59,391 bases of DNA from Deltaproteobacteria bacterium (GTDB lineage: Bacteria > Desulfobacterota > Desulfuromonadia > Desulfuromonadales > Geopsychrobacteraceae): contig JAJRQI010000020.1 in NCBI GenBank assembly GCA_024280335.1, positions 1 through 59,391 of the forward strand, in the 5' to 3' direction. A program made the position numbers and the translations under genes. Below are positions 16,931-25,178 of the stretch, in pieces. Under the pieces are notes generated by a model. That model was not told the DNA's origin, did no database searches, and saw nothing but the letters and a program-made list of their open reading frames with translations. The first letter of the stretch is position 1; each line of letters starts with the position of its first letter.

Positions 16931-16941
16931 TGGTTGTACCA
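16931..16941. promoter_or_regulatory. TGGT-N3-ACCA operator before dctP
   Basis: TGGTTGTACCA fits the same FadR/LldR-type core as the lutC operator. It lies downstream of the promoter and 25 bases before the dctP start, in a repressor position. The flanks do not extend the palindrome, so it is a weaker site. Confidence 0.5.
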
Positions 16942-16966
16942 CTCACCCATGTAAGAGGAGGAAAGA

Positions 16967-18124
16967 ATGAAAAAGTTCAGAATCTTAATCGGTCTGGCTC
17001 TGATCCTGACCCTGGCGCTGGCACCTAACGCCTTTGCCGCCAAGCGGGAGAAATTCGGCGCGGACAAACGTCACGCAGAAGTAAAGAAAGAAATGCGGAC
17101 CATCAAAACCTCTGCGGAAAAGTTCAAGTGGAAAATGGTTATGCCATGGTCCAAAGGCCTGTTGTTTTATGATGTGGCTCAGCATTTTGCCGACTCGGTA
17201 AAGCTTGCATCGGGCGGCCGTCTTGACATCAAACTGTTTTCGGCCGGCGAGCTGGTTGGCGCCATGGAAAGCTTTGATGCTGTCAGTAAAGGGCAGGCAG
17301 ATATCGGCCACGACTGGCCAGGCTACTGGAAAGGCAAGAACGAAGCTTTTGTCGCCTTTGCTTCGGTTCCTTTTGGACTGGACACTGAAGGTTACAACAT
17401 CTGGCTGTATGAGCGTGGCGGTCTGGAAATGATGCAGGAACTCTACGGTCGCTACAACCTGTTTGTCCTTCCCGGCGGCAACGTCGGCCAGGAAATGGGC
17501 CTATTCTCCAATAAAAGAGCTTCCAAGCAAGAAGATTTCAAAGGTATGCGCGTTAGAACTCCGGGTTGGTACATGGACATTTTGACCGGTCTTGGCGCCA
17601 GTGTTACCCCTCTTCCGGGTGGCGAAGTCTACCTCGCTCTGGAGCGTGGCGTTATCGATGCGGCTGAATTCAGTACCCCGGCGATCAACTACCCGATGGG
17701 TTTTGATGACATCACCAAGTACGTCATTCAGCCGGGCGTCCACCAGCCAACCAGCCAGTGTTCGTTCTTTATGAATAAAGACTCTTACAACAAGCTGCCT
17801 GCTGATCTGAAGTGGATCGTTGATATCGCTGCCAAAGAGACCCAGCTCTGGTCGACCGCCTGGCAGGAAAACCTCAATGCCAAGGCCGTCAAACTCTTCA
17901 AAAAGAAGGTCGAATTTGTCCGTATGGACGAAAAAACTATCAATCAGTTTGCCCAAGCTTCTCACGACTATATTCAGGGTCTGAAAGCGAAATTTCCTGA
18001 CGTGAAAAAGGTCATGGATTCCCAGGACCTCTTCAAGGCTGACTTCGCTGACTGGCGTGAAGAACGCGGCGGTGTTGTCCCTTGGCCGCACGAGATGTTT
18101 GTAAAAGGAAAACATAAGCAATAA
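16967..18124 (+). CDS. dctP: TRAP transporter substrate-binding protein (DctP; 2-oxo/2-hydroxy acid type)
   Basis: Periplasmic binding protein that delivers an organic acid to the DctQM permease. A signal peptide ends at about residue 24 (NAFAA). The mature part carries the DctP core DILTGLGASVTPLPGGEVYLALERGVIDAAE (key residues in about 200-232). The family features GNVGQEMG and YVIQPGVHQP resemble TakP and the lactate-binding TRAP protein, known binders of 2-oxo acids and lactate. An unusual charged segment follows the signal peptide (about 25-55, many Lys, Arg and Glu). AGAGGAGGAA gives a very strong ribosome site. Context suggests lactate, 3-hydroxybutyrate or a similar anion. Confidence 0.88.
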   Translation: MKKFRILIGLALILTLALAPNAFAAKREKFGADKRHAEVKKEMRTIKTSAEKFKWKMVMPWSKGLLFYDVAQHFADSVKLASGGRLDIKLFSAGELVGAMESFDAVSKGQADIGHDWPGYWKGKNEAFVAFASVPFGLDTEGYNIWLYERGGLEMMQELYGRYNLFVLPGGNVGQEMGLFSNKRASKQEDFKGMRVRTPGWYMDILTGLGASVTPLPGGEVYLALERGVIDAAEFSTPAINYPMGFDDITKYVIQPGVHQPTSQCSFFMNKDSYNKLPADLKWIVDIAAKETQLWSTAWQENLNAKAVKLFKKKVEFVRMDEKTINQFAQASHDYIQGLKAKFPDVKKVMDSQDLFKADFADWREERGGVVPWPHEMFVKGKHKQ

Positions 18125-18135
18125 ATGTAAGCCAC

Positions 18136-18157
18136 GCGGGGGCCTGTCGGCCCCCGC
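18136..18157 (+). terminator. GC-rich hairpin between dctP and dctQ
   Basis: GCGGGGGCC and GGCCCCCGC pair perfectly around TGTC, followed by ACCTTTTA. Such hairpins commonly give partial termination or RNA stabilisation, so that the binding protein is made in excess over the permease. Confidence 0.6.
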
Positions 18158-18209
18158 ACCTTTTACCCCCGAACTGAAAAGCAAACCGCTACTGCATTAA
18201 GAGGTTTCT

Positions 18210-18707
18210 ATGTTTAAGATTGCTGAAGCGATCGACGCCTTCAACGAAAAATTTGGCTTTTATGCCTCTTATCTCGTATTGCCACTGATTTCCGTGGTCG
18301 TTTGGGAGGTCTTGATGCGCTACGTATTCAACGCACCAACCTCCTGGGCTTTTGAACTGACGGTTTTTCTTTACGGTGTTCACTTCTGCTTTGCTTTGGC
18401 CTATGCCCACAAACACAACACGCATGTCGCTATCGATGTCTTCGAAGCGCGGCTGGCGGAAAAACCACGGCTTATTTTGCGGATTATCACCAACACAGTT
18501 ATGTTTCTGCCGACCATCGGCCTGCTGACGTTTTACATCTGCGTCATGGCGGTGAACTCATGGCAGCAATGGGAACATGCTTCCAGTTCCTGGGCTCCAC
18601 CGATATATCCGCTTAAAACGCTCATGGCGCTGGGCTTCTTCCTGTTCTTCCTGCAAGGGGTCGCCAAACTGATCAAAGATATCCGTTCACTGAGAGAAAT
18701 TCACTAA
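18210..18707 (+). CDS. dctQ: TRAP transporter small permease (DctQ)
   Basis: The 165-residue membrane protein has four predicted helices (about 15-40, 50-70, 90-115 and 132-152), as in DctQ. The conserved WEVLMRYVFNAPTSWAFELT segment lies between helices 1 and 2. It forms the permease with DctM and is placed between dctP and dctM, in the standard order. GAGG precedes the ATG by a few bases. Confidence 0.85.
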   Translation: MFKIAEAIDAFNEKFGFYASYLVLPLISVVVWEVLMRYVFNAPTSWAFELTVFLYGVHFCFALAYAHKHNTHVAIDVFEARLAEKPRLILRIITNTVMFLPTIGLLTFYICVMAVNSWQQWEHASSSWAPPIYPLKTLMALGFFLFFLQGVAKLIKDIRSLREIH

Positions 18708-18737
18708 AACCTGTTTGCGCCTGGAGCAAAGATCCCA

Positions 18738-20078
18738 ATGACTGTAGAAGTCCTGACTATACTCATGTTCGTAACGCTGATGGCGTCGATTGCCCTGGGG
18801 CATCCGTTAGCGGTAACGCTGGCCGCAGTTGCGACCGTCTTCGGCCTGATTGACAATGGTTTCAACGTCTCTGCGCTGATCGGCCTGTTTGCCAATAATG
18901 CCTGGGGGATATTTCTCAATTACACCCTGGTTGCCATCCCGCTGTTCATTTTCATGGCCCAGATTCTCGACCGCTCCAAGGTTTCCGAGGGACTGTTTGA
19001 TGCCCTTTATACGGTTATGGGCGGCCTGCGCGGCGGCCTGGGGATGGCGGTCATCGTTGTCTCAACGGTCTTCGCCGCAACCACCGGCATCGTCGGCGCC
19101 TCGGTGGTCGCCATGGGCTTGATGGCCGGGCCGGCCTTGCTGAAGCGCGGTTACGACAAAGCTCTCTCGGCGGGAATCATCTGTTCTTCGGGAACCCTCG
19201 GCATCCTGATCCCGCCATCGATCATGCTGGTCGTCTACGGCGGCCTGACCGGCCAGAAAGAGACCTCGGTCGGCAACCTGTTTGCCGCGGCCATCCTGCC
19301 TGGGCTGTTGCTGTCCGGCATGTATCTGCTCTACGTTGCGGTACGCTGCTACCTGAATCCCAAGCTCGGCCCGCCGCTCCCTGCGGAAGAACGTACGGCA
19401 ACGTTAAAGCAAAAATTTTCCATGACGATGAAGAACTTTGTTCCGCCGTTCGGTTTGATTCTTACCGTCATGGGCACCATTCTGGCCGGAGTCGCGACTC
19501 CGACTGAAGCCGCCGCTTTGGGCTGCGTCGGCGCACTGATCCTGGCCCTGGTAACGCGTAAACTGGACTGGAACGTCATCACCCAGGCCTGCATCTCAAC
19601 CGCTCGCACCACCGCCATGATCATGGCCCTGTTCGTCGGCGGAAAACTCTTTTCCGTGGTGTTTCTGAGCATGGGCGGCGGCGATGTGGTGGCGGATGTG
19701 CTGCTGGGGATGGATGTCAATCCCTATGTAGTCTTCGCCATCATGATGGCGGTGGTCTTCTTTATGGGGATGTTCATCGACTGGGCGGCGATCCTGCTGG
19801 TGGTGGTGCCGATTTTCACGCCGATTGCAATGGATCTGGACTTCAATCCGCTCTGGTTCGCGATGATGATCTGCATCAACCTGCAGACCTCTTTCTTGAC
19901 CCCGCCGTTCGGCTATTCGCTCTTCTACTTCAAGGGCGTGGCGCCGCCGGAATACAGCATGGGCGATGTCTACCGCGGAATTCTGCCGTTCGTGACCATC
20001 CAGTTGATCGGCCTGGCCCTGCTGATGGTCTTCCCGCAAGTAATCACCTGGCTGCCGGATATTTTCTTCGGTCGGTAA
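18738..20078 (+). CDS. dctM: TRAP transporter large permease (DctM)
   Basis: This 446-residue membrane protein has about 12 helices and is the sodium-coupled transport subunit. Conserved DctM motifs are visible: LVAIPLFIFMAQILDRS, AATTGIVGASVVAMGLMAGPALLKRGYDKALSAGI (about 111-145) and TLGILIPPSIMLVVYG, as well as FLTPPFGYSLFYFKG near the C-terminus. The length is slightly above the usual 425. It starts 30 bases after dctQ. With DctP and DctQ it imports an organic acid using a sodium gradient. Confidence 0.9.
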   Translation: MTVEVLTILMFVTLMASIALGHPLAVTLAAVATVFGLIDNGFNVSALIGLFANNAWGIFLNYTLVAIPLFIFMAQILDRSKVSEGLFDALYTVMGGLRGGLGMAVIVVSTVFAATTGIVGASVVAMGLMAGPALLKRGYDKALSAGIICSSGTLGILIPPSIMLVVYGGLTGQKETSVGNLFAAAILPGLLLSGMYLLYVAVRCYLNPKLGPPLPAEERTATLKQKFSMTMKNFVPPFGLILTVMGTILAGVATPTEAAALGCVGALILALVTRKLDWNVITQACISTARTTAMIMALFVGGKLFSVVFLSMGGGDVVADVLLGMDVNPYVVFAIMMAVVFFMGMFIDWAAILLVVVPIFTPIAMDLDFNPLWFAMMICINLQTSFLTPPFGYSLFYFKGVAPPEYSMGDVYRGILPFVTIQLIGLALLMVFPQVITWLPDIFFGR

Positions 20079-20165
20079 ACAAGAATCGTTGCAAACGACC
20101 CACAAACAGAATGCCTGTCGGCGACGGTCAATATTCGCTACACGGGCAAAAACAATGGGGAAGAA

Positions 20166-21551
20166 ATGATCCAACAAGCAACCATCGACAGATTGATCCG
20201 CGAAATCGGCGAGGAAAACGTCATTACCGCAGCGGAAGACCTGCTGGTGCTCGGCTACGACTCAACGCCCGGCCTGCACGCCACCCCGGAGCTGGTTGTC
20301 TATCCGACCAGCAGCGAGCAGGTGCAAAGCATCATGCAGATTGCCCGCGACAATAGTCTGCCGATCACTCCGCGCGGCAGCGGCACTGGACTCTCCGGCG
20401 GCAGCATCCCGGTCAACGGCGGGATTGTCATCTGCCTGAACAAGCTGAACAAGATCCTCGAAATCGATGAGGAGAATTTGACCGCCACCTGCCAGGCCGG
20501 TGTGATCACCCTCGACCTGTTCAACGCAGCAGCCCAAAAGGGGCTGTTCTACCCACCCGATCCAGGCTCGCAGAAAATTTCGACCCTGGCTGGTAACGTG
20601 ATGGAAGATGCGGGAGGGCTGCGCGGCCTCAAATATGGTGTCACCCGCGATTACGTGATGGCGCTGAAATGTGTGTTGCCGGACGGCAGCCTGCTTTCCA
20701 CCGGCGGTAAAAGCGTCAAGGATGTCGCCGGCTACGCCTTCAAGGATCTGCTGGTCGGCAGCGAGGGGACCCTGGCGATCATCACCGAGATCACCGTCAA
20801 GCTGATTCCGCCGCCGCAGGACAAGCGTACATTGCTCGCCTATTTTGACGATATCCGCACGGCCGGAGCAGCAGTCAGCAAGATCATCGCCGCGAAAATC
20901 ATCCCCTCAACCATGGAAATTATGGACAAGGCGACCATCAACTGTGTCGAGGATTACGTCAAGATCGGCCTGCCGCGCGAGATGGCCGCATTGCTGCTGA
21001 TCGAGGTCGATGGCCACCCGGCGATGGTCGCTGAAGAGGCCGCAGCGGTCGAAACCATCCTCAACCAGGTCAAAGCAGCCGAGGTGCATATCGCCAAGGA
21101 TGAAGCTGAAGCCACAAAATTGGCCGAAGCCCGGCGTACCGCCCTGTCGGCGCTGGCGCGGGTTTCTCCGACCACCCTGCTGGAAGACGCCACGGTACCA
21201 CGCTCAATGCTCGCCGACACCTTTACTCTCATCGAAAAACTGACCGAGAAATACGCTTTGACGGTCGGCACTTTCGGTCACGCCGGGGACGGCAACCTGC
21301 ATCCGACGGTGCTCTGCGACGAACGGGATAAAGACGAAATGCGGCGCGCCCACGCCTTCTACGATGAACTCTACGAGCAGGTACTCGCCTGGGGCGGCAC
21401 CGTCTCCGGTGAGCACGGCATCGGCATCGCCAAGAAAGAGTATCTGGCCCGTCAGATCGGTCCGGGTGGCGTAGCGGTGATGAAACGGATCAAACAGTCC
21501 TTCGACCCGCAGGGGCTACTCAATCCTGGCAAAATCTTTGCGGATAATTAA
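20166..21551 (+). CDS. glcD: GlcD-like FAD-linked hydroxy-acid dehydrogenase
   Basis: FAD-containing oxidoreductase of the glycolate oxidase/D-lactate dehydrogenase family. The FAD_binding_4 domain (about 40-215) contains PRGSGTGLSGGSIPV and the diphosphate-contact region; the C-terminal oxidase domain ends with TFGHAGDGNLHP and GEHGIGIAKKEYL, both signature motifs. The 461-residue length is typical. GGGGAAG lies before the ATG. Paired with GlcF 85 bases downstream, it should oxidise D-lactate, glycolate or another 2-hydroxy acid and pass electrons through iron-sulfur centres. The adjoining TRAP and lut genes favour D-lactate (inference). Confidence 0.88.
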   Translation: MIQQATIDRLIREIGEENVITAAEDLLVLGYDSTPGLHATPELVVYPTSSEQVQSIMQIARDNSLPITPRGSGTGLSGGSIPVNGGIVICLNKLNKILEIDEENLTATCQAGVITLDLFNAAAQKGLFYPPDPGSQKISTLAGNVMEDAGGLRGLKYGVTRDYVMALKCVLPDGSLLSTGGKSVKDVAGYAFKDLLVGSEGTLAIITEITVKLIPPPQDKRTLLAYFDDIRTAGAAVSKIIAAKIIPSTMEIMDKATINCVEDYVKIGLPREMAALLLIEVDGHPAMVAEEAAAVETILNQVKAAEVHIAKDEAEATKLAEARRTALSALARVSPTTLLEDATVPRSMLADTFTLIEKLTEKYALTVGTFGHAGDGNLHPTVLCDERDKDEMRRAHAFYDELYEQVLAWGGTVSGEHGIGIAKKEYLARQIGPGGVAVMKRIKQSFDPQGLLNPGKIFADN

Positions 21552-21574
21552 CAGAGCCACAGATACAAACAACC

Positions 21575-21625
21575 TGTAGGGGCGACCCGCCGGGTCGCCC
21601 AAGGCGAGGCACCGCCGCCCCTACA
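21575..21625. repeat. GTAGGGGCG...CGCCCCTAC palindrome, copy A
   Basis: A 51-base element in the glcD-glcF gap. Its ends pair (TGTAGGGGCG with CGCCCCTACA) and an inner GGCGACCC-GCC-GGGTCGCC hairpin forms. A closely related element occurs at 35292-35342, roughly as its reverse complement. It is a dispersed intergenic repeat and may lower glcF expression relative to glcD. Confidence 0.8.
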
Positions 21626-21636
21626 AAGGTCAAGAT

Positions 21637-22935
21637 ATGAGCAAAGAAAAGCTAGGAAATTTCACCGAACGTGACGCGCCGACCTATGAATCAATGCTGC
21701 AGTGCATGCGCTGCGGTTTCTGCCTGCCGACCTGCCCGACCTTCGCCCTGACCGGCCGCGAGCGCTCCAGCCCGCGGGGCCGGGTTGCCCTGGCGCGCGC
21801 CGTGGCCGAAGGCAAGCTGCCCTTCAGCGAAGCAATGAAAGAGGAAGCCTACTTCTGCCTCGATTGCCGCGCCTGTACCAGCGCCTGCCCCTCCGGTGTT
21901 AAAGCGGGCGAGGTGATGGAGATTTGCCGTTCGCAGGTGCATCAACAGCGACCGCTGCCGAAATGGCAGGCCGGATTCCGTAACTTTATCCTGCAGAAAA
22001 TGCTCCCCGATCCGGATCTGCTGGAAACTTCAATGTTGCCGGCGCGGCTCTACCAGAAGCTCGGCATCCAGTGGCTGGTGCGCAACAGTCACTTCCTGAA
22101 ACTGGGGCCGAAGTGGATCGATAAAGCCGAGGGGATGCTGCCGGAGCTGCAGCAACCGCTGCGCCAGCGGCTGCCGGAGTTGACCCCGGCCAAGGGGGAG
22201 AAACGCGGCAGCGTCGCCTTTTTTCTCGGCTGCATCATGACCCTGATGTATGCCGAAGTCTCCAAGCAGACAGTGCGGGTGCTCAGTCATCAGGGCTTTG
22301 ACGTGCTGACGCCGAAGCAACAGAAGTGCTGCGGCGCGCCGCACTTAACCGAGGGCGATCGTGAAACCGCCCGAAGGCTGGCGACCCACAACCTCGACCT
22401 GTTTCTTGAGCTGGATGTCGATGCCATCGTCACCGACTGCGCCGGTTGCGGCAGCGCGCTCAAAGAATATGAGGAGATTCTCGCGCAGCGGCAGGATCAC
22501 GCCAGGCTCGAGCGGTTCCACAACAAGATCAAGGATGTCAGCGAATTTCTGATCGAAGTCGGCCTGCGTAGCGATGATCTGCAGCCGGTCAATAAATCGG
22601 TCACCTATCATGAGCCTTGCCACCTCTGCCACGCACAGGGGATCAGCAAACAGCCGCGCGAGTTGATCAAGGCGATTCCGGGGATTGAGTATCGGGAGAT
22701 GAAAGAGGCCAGTTGGTGCTGCGGCAGTGCTGCCACCTTCAGTCTGAAATTTACCGAAGAGAGCCAGCAGATTCTTGATCGAAAACTGCAGAATGTAACG
22801 AATACCGAAGCGGACATTCTGGTCACCGCCAACCCCGGCTGCCAACTACAACTGGCCTGGGGATTACGCGAAGCTGGGATGTCGCAGCCGGTGCTGCATT
22901 TGATGGAACTGCTGGGAGAGGCGACGCCGGGTTAA
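21637..22935 (+). CDS. glcF: GlcF-like iron-sulfur subunit of hydroxy-acid oxidase
   Basis: This 432-residue protein carries two N-terminal [4Fe-4S] motifs, CMRCGFCLPTCP (about 24-35) and CLDCRACTSACP (about 75-86), followed by two CCG domains with KCCGAPHLTEGD, DCAGCGSAL, CHLCHA and WCCGSAATFS. This is the arrangement of GlcF and of the D-lactate dehydrogenase electron-transfer subunit. It accepts electrons from the GlcD-like flavoprotein and probably feeds the quinone pool at the membrane surface. It is the last gene of the plus-strand group and converges on the GGDEF/EAL gene with a 41-base gap. Confidence 0.88.
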   Translation: MSKEKLGNFTERDAPTYESMLQCMRCGFCLPTCPTFALTGRERSSPRGRVALARAVAEGKLPFSEAMKEEAYFCLDCRACTSACPSGVKAGEVMEICRSQVHQQRPLPKWQAGFRNFILQKMLPDPDLLETSMLPARLYQKLGIQWLVRNSHFLKLGPKWIDKAEGMLPELQQPLRQRLPELTPAKGEKRGSVAFFLGCIMTLMYAEVSKQTVRVLSHQGFDVLTPKQQKCCGAPHLTEGDRETARRLATHNLDLFLELDVDAIVTDCAGCGSALKEYEEILAQRQDHARLERFHNKIKDVSEFLIEVGLRSDDLQPVNKSVTYHEPCHLCHAQGISKQPRELIKAIPGIEYREMKEASWCCGSAATFSLKFTEESQQILDRKLQNVTNTEADILVTANPGCQLQLAWGLREAGMSQPVLHLMELLGEATPG

Positions 22936-22976
22936 ACAGTAAAACAGGGCGACTGCCTCGCTACCGGACCCGCAGC

Positions 22977-25166
22977 TTAGTCAGGAAAGATGAAATGGGG
23001 ACCGTCGATCGGTCGGCTGGCAAGCATATTGAAGGTGTCCTGAGCCGGCAACGCCTTACCATATAAATAACCCTGCACTTCACTGCAACCCAGGTTGCGC
23101 AGGTAGGCGAGCTGCAGCTGGGTTTCCACTCCCTCTGCGACCATGTGCAGATTGAGCCCCTTGGCCATCATGGCGATGGCATCAACCACGCAGGAATTGT
23201 TTCGCTCCGCATCTATTTCACGTACAAACGAACGATCGATTTTCAAAGTATTGACTGGGAAATTCTGCAGATAGCTGAGGGAGGTGTAACCCCGGCCGAA
23301 ATCGTCAATCGCAACAGCGATCCCATACTCCCGTAAGGCATGGAGTTTTTTGACCAGTTCACCGTTGCTGCCCATCAGCCCCTGTTCCGTGACCTCAATC
23401 TCGAAGATATCGCCGGACAAGCCATATTCTTGCAGAACACCGATAAAGTTGCTGACAAAATCATCCTGCTCCAGCTGCACCGAAGAGATATTGAGCGAGA
23501 TCTTCAACTTCGGCACGCCCTCTCCCTGCCACCTGGCAATCTCTTCACAAGTGGTGCGGAGCACCCAATCCCCAAGCGGCACAATCAGCTTTGACTCTTC
23601 GGCAATCGAAATAAACTCAGCGGGAAAAACCAACCCTCGCTCGGGGTGCCGCCAGCGCAGCAACGCCTCCATACCGATGATCCTATGACTGAGCGGATCG
23701 ACTTTCGGCTGAAAAAAGACCTCGAACTGCTCCTTTTCCAGCGCAAGATACATATCCCGCTCAACCGCCAGAAAATGGGAATTGCTGCCGCTCATGGCGT
23801 CACTGTAGAAACAGTAGCCATCCTTGCCGCTCGCCTTGACATGATACATGGCAATATCAGCGCTCTGCAGCAGCGTCTCCCTGGTTTCCCCGGCGCTCGG
23901 ATAGAGAGCGATGCCGATACTCAGACTGAGCCGAACTTCATGCTCGTTGATCAAGAACGGCAACCGGACCGCGTCGAGAATCTTTTCGGCAACGGCGGCA
24001 ACATTCTCCTTGCAAGAAATATCGGGAAGCAACAGTGAAAACTCGTCGCCGCCGAAACGGCAAAGCGTATCTTCGGCGCGCAAGCAGCCGAGAATCCGCT
24101 CGGAGACCTGCTGCAACGCCCGATCACCCATGGCATGGCCAAGACTGTCGTTAATCTGCTTGAAGCGATCCAGGTCAAGAAACAACAGGGCAAACTGCTG
24201 TTGATGCCGTCGGGCATGGGCAAAGGCCTGCTGGATCCGATCATCAAACAAGATCCGATTCGGCAAACGGGTGAGCAGATCATGATAGGCCCGATAGCTG
24301 ATCTGCGCTTCAGAATGCTTGCGCGCGGTAATATCCCGGGCACAGCCGAGAGTCCCGAGGAACTTTCGGCGCCCATCCGGCTGGTCATCGTACATGCCGA
24401 AGGCATCCAGCTCGACGATCAATTCGTGATTGTCGAGACAGCGCACCTGATCACTCTCTTTGTTGACCTGCAAACGCACTTCGATATGTTCCGTCTCACG
24501 CGACATGGAACGTTGTTCACTGAAGAACCTATGGATTTCATCAGCGTTGTGGGGATGAATGATGCAGGAAAAATGTCTTCCGAGCAGCTCTTTGGGTCGG
24601 TAACCGAGCAGATCCTCGACAGTATCGTTGGTGTAGGTAAAAATCCCCTGCGGATCGAGGGTATAGATAAAATTAGGCGAGCGGTTGACCATGAAACGGT
24701 GCATCCGCTCCGATTCTTTGAGCGAAAGTTCTGCCTGTTGCAAGGTCCGCGTCTGCCAATGATATTCCAGGCAGTTACCGACGGCCGCTAACAATTCCTC
24801 GGCGACATACGGCTTGCGAACAAAATCATAGGCACCGTTGCGCAGAGCATCCTTGACCGCCGAAAAGGAGGATTCGCCACTGACAACGATCACTTCGACC
24901 GGGACCGCATGTTCGTTGATAAAGCGCTGCACCTCGAAACCGTCGATGACCGGCATCTGCAGATCGAGGAGCATCAGGCTGAAATTGCCCCCCTGCAGCT
25001 TGCGAATCGCTTCGGCACCGCCGGTTGCCAGTTCAACCTGGTAACCTTTGATCCGCAACAGCGCCTGCAGGCTTTGCAGCATTGCCCGCTGGTCGTCAAC
25101 GATCAGGATTCGCGATCGCTCTATTCTGTCAGGAGTCAAAACTCCATCGGTTCCCCTGATTGGCAC
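22977..25166 (-). CDS. REC-PAS-GGDEF-EAL c-di-GMP signalling protein
   Basis: The 729-residue protein begins with a receiver domain (about 18-135; phosphoacceptor Asp in LMLLDLQMP), then a PAS domain (about 155-275), a GGDEF domain (about 290-450) and an EAL domain (about 465-715). The GGDEF loop is intact (CRFGGDEF) and preceded five residues earlier by RAED, an RxxD inhibitory site. The EAL residues are also intact: MEALLRW, NISSVQL, EVTEQGL, IDDFGRGYTSL, KIDRSF and AEGVET. So both synthesis and hydrolysis of c-di-GMP are possible. The HDOD-GAF kinase gene ends 12 bases upstream and may phosphorylate the receiver. Confidence 0.9.
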   Translation of the reverse strand: MPIRGTDGVLTPDRIERSRILIVDDQRAMLQSLQALLRIKGYQVELATGGAEAIRKLQGGNFSLMLLDLQMPVIDGFEVQRFINEHAVPVEVIVVSGESSFSAVKDALRNGAYDFVRKPYVAEELLAAVGNCLEYHWQTRTLQQAELSLKESERMHRFMVNRSPNFIYTLDPQGIFTYTNDTVEDLLGYRPKELLGRHFSCIIHPHNADEIHRFFSEQRSMSRETEHIEVRLQVNKESDQVRCLDNHELIVELDAFGMYDDQPDGRRKFLGTLGCARDITARKHSEAQISYRAYHDLLTRLPNRILFDDRIQQAFAHARRHQQQFALLFLDLDRFKQINDSLGHAMGDRALQQVSERILGCLRAEDTLCRFGGDEFSLLLPDISCKENVAAVAEKILDAVRLPFLINEHEVRLSLSIGIALYPSAGETRETLLQSADIAMYHVKASGKDGYCFYSDAMSGSNSHFLAVERDMYLALEKEQFEVFFQPKVDPLSHRIIGMEALLRWRHPERGLVFPAEFISIAEESKLIVPLGDWVLRTTCEEIARWQGEGVPKLKISLNISSVQLEQDDFVSNFIGVLQEYGLSGDIFEIEVTEQGLMGSNGELVKKLHALREYGIAVAIDDFGRGYTSLSYLQNFPVNTLKIDRSFVREIDAERNNSCVVDAIAMMAKGLNLHMVAEGVETQLQLAYLRNLGCSEVQGYLYGKALPAQDTFNMLASRPIDGPHFIFPD

Positions 25167-25178
25167 AAGCCCCCCTGA

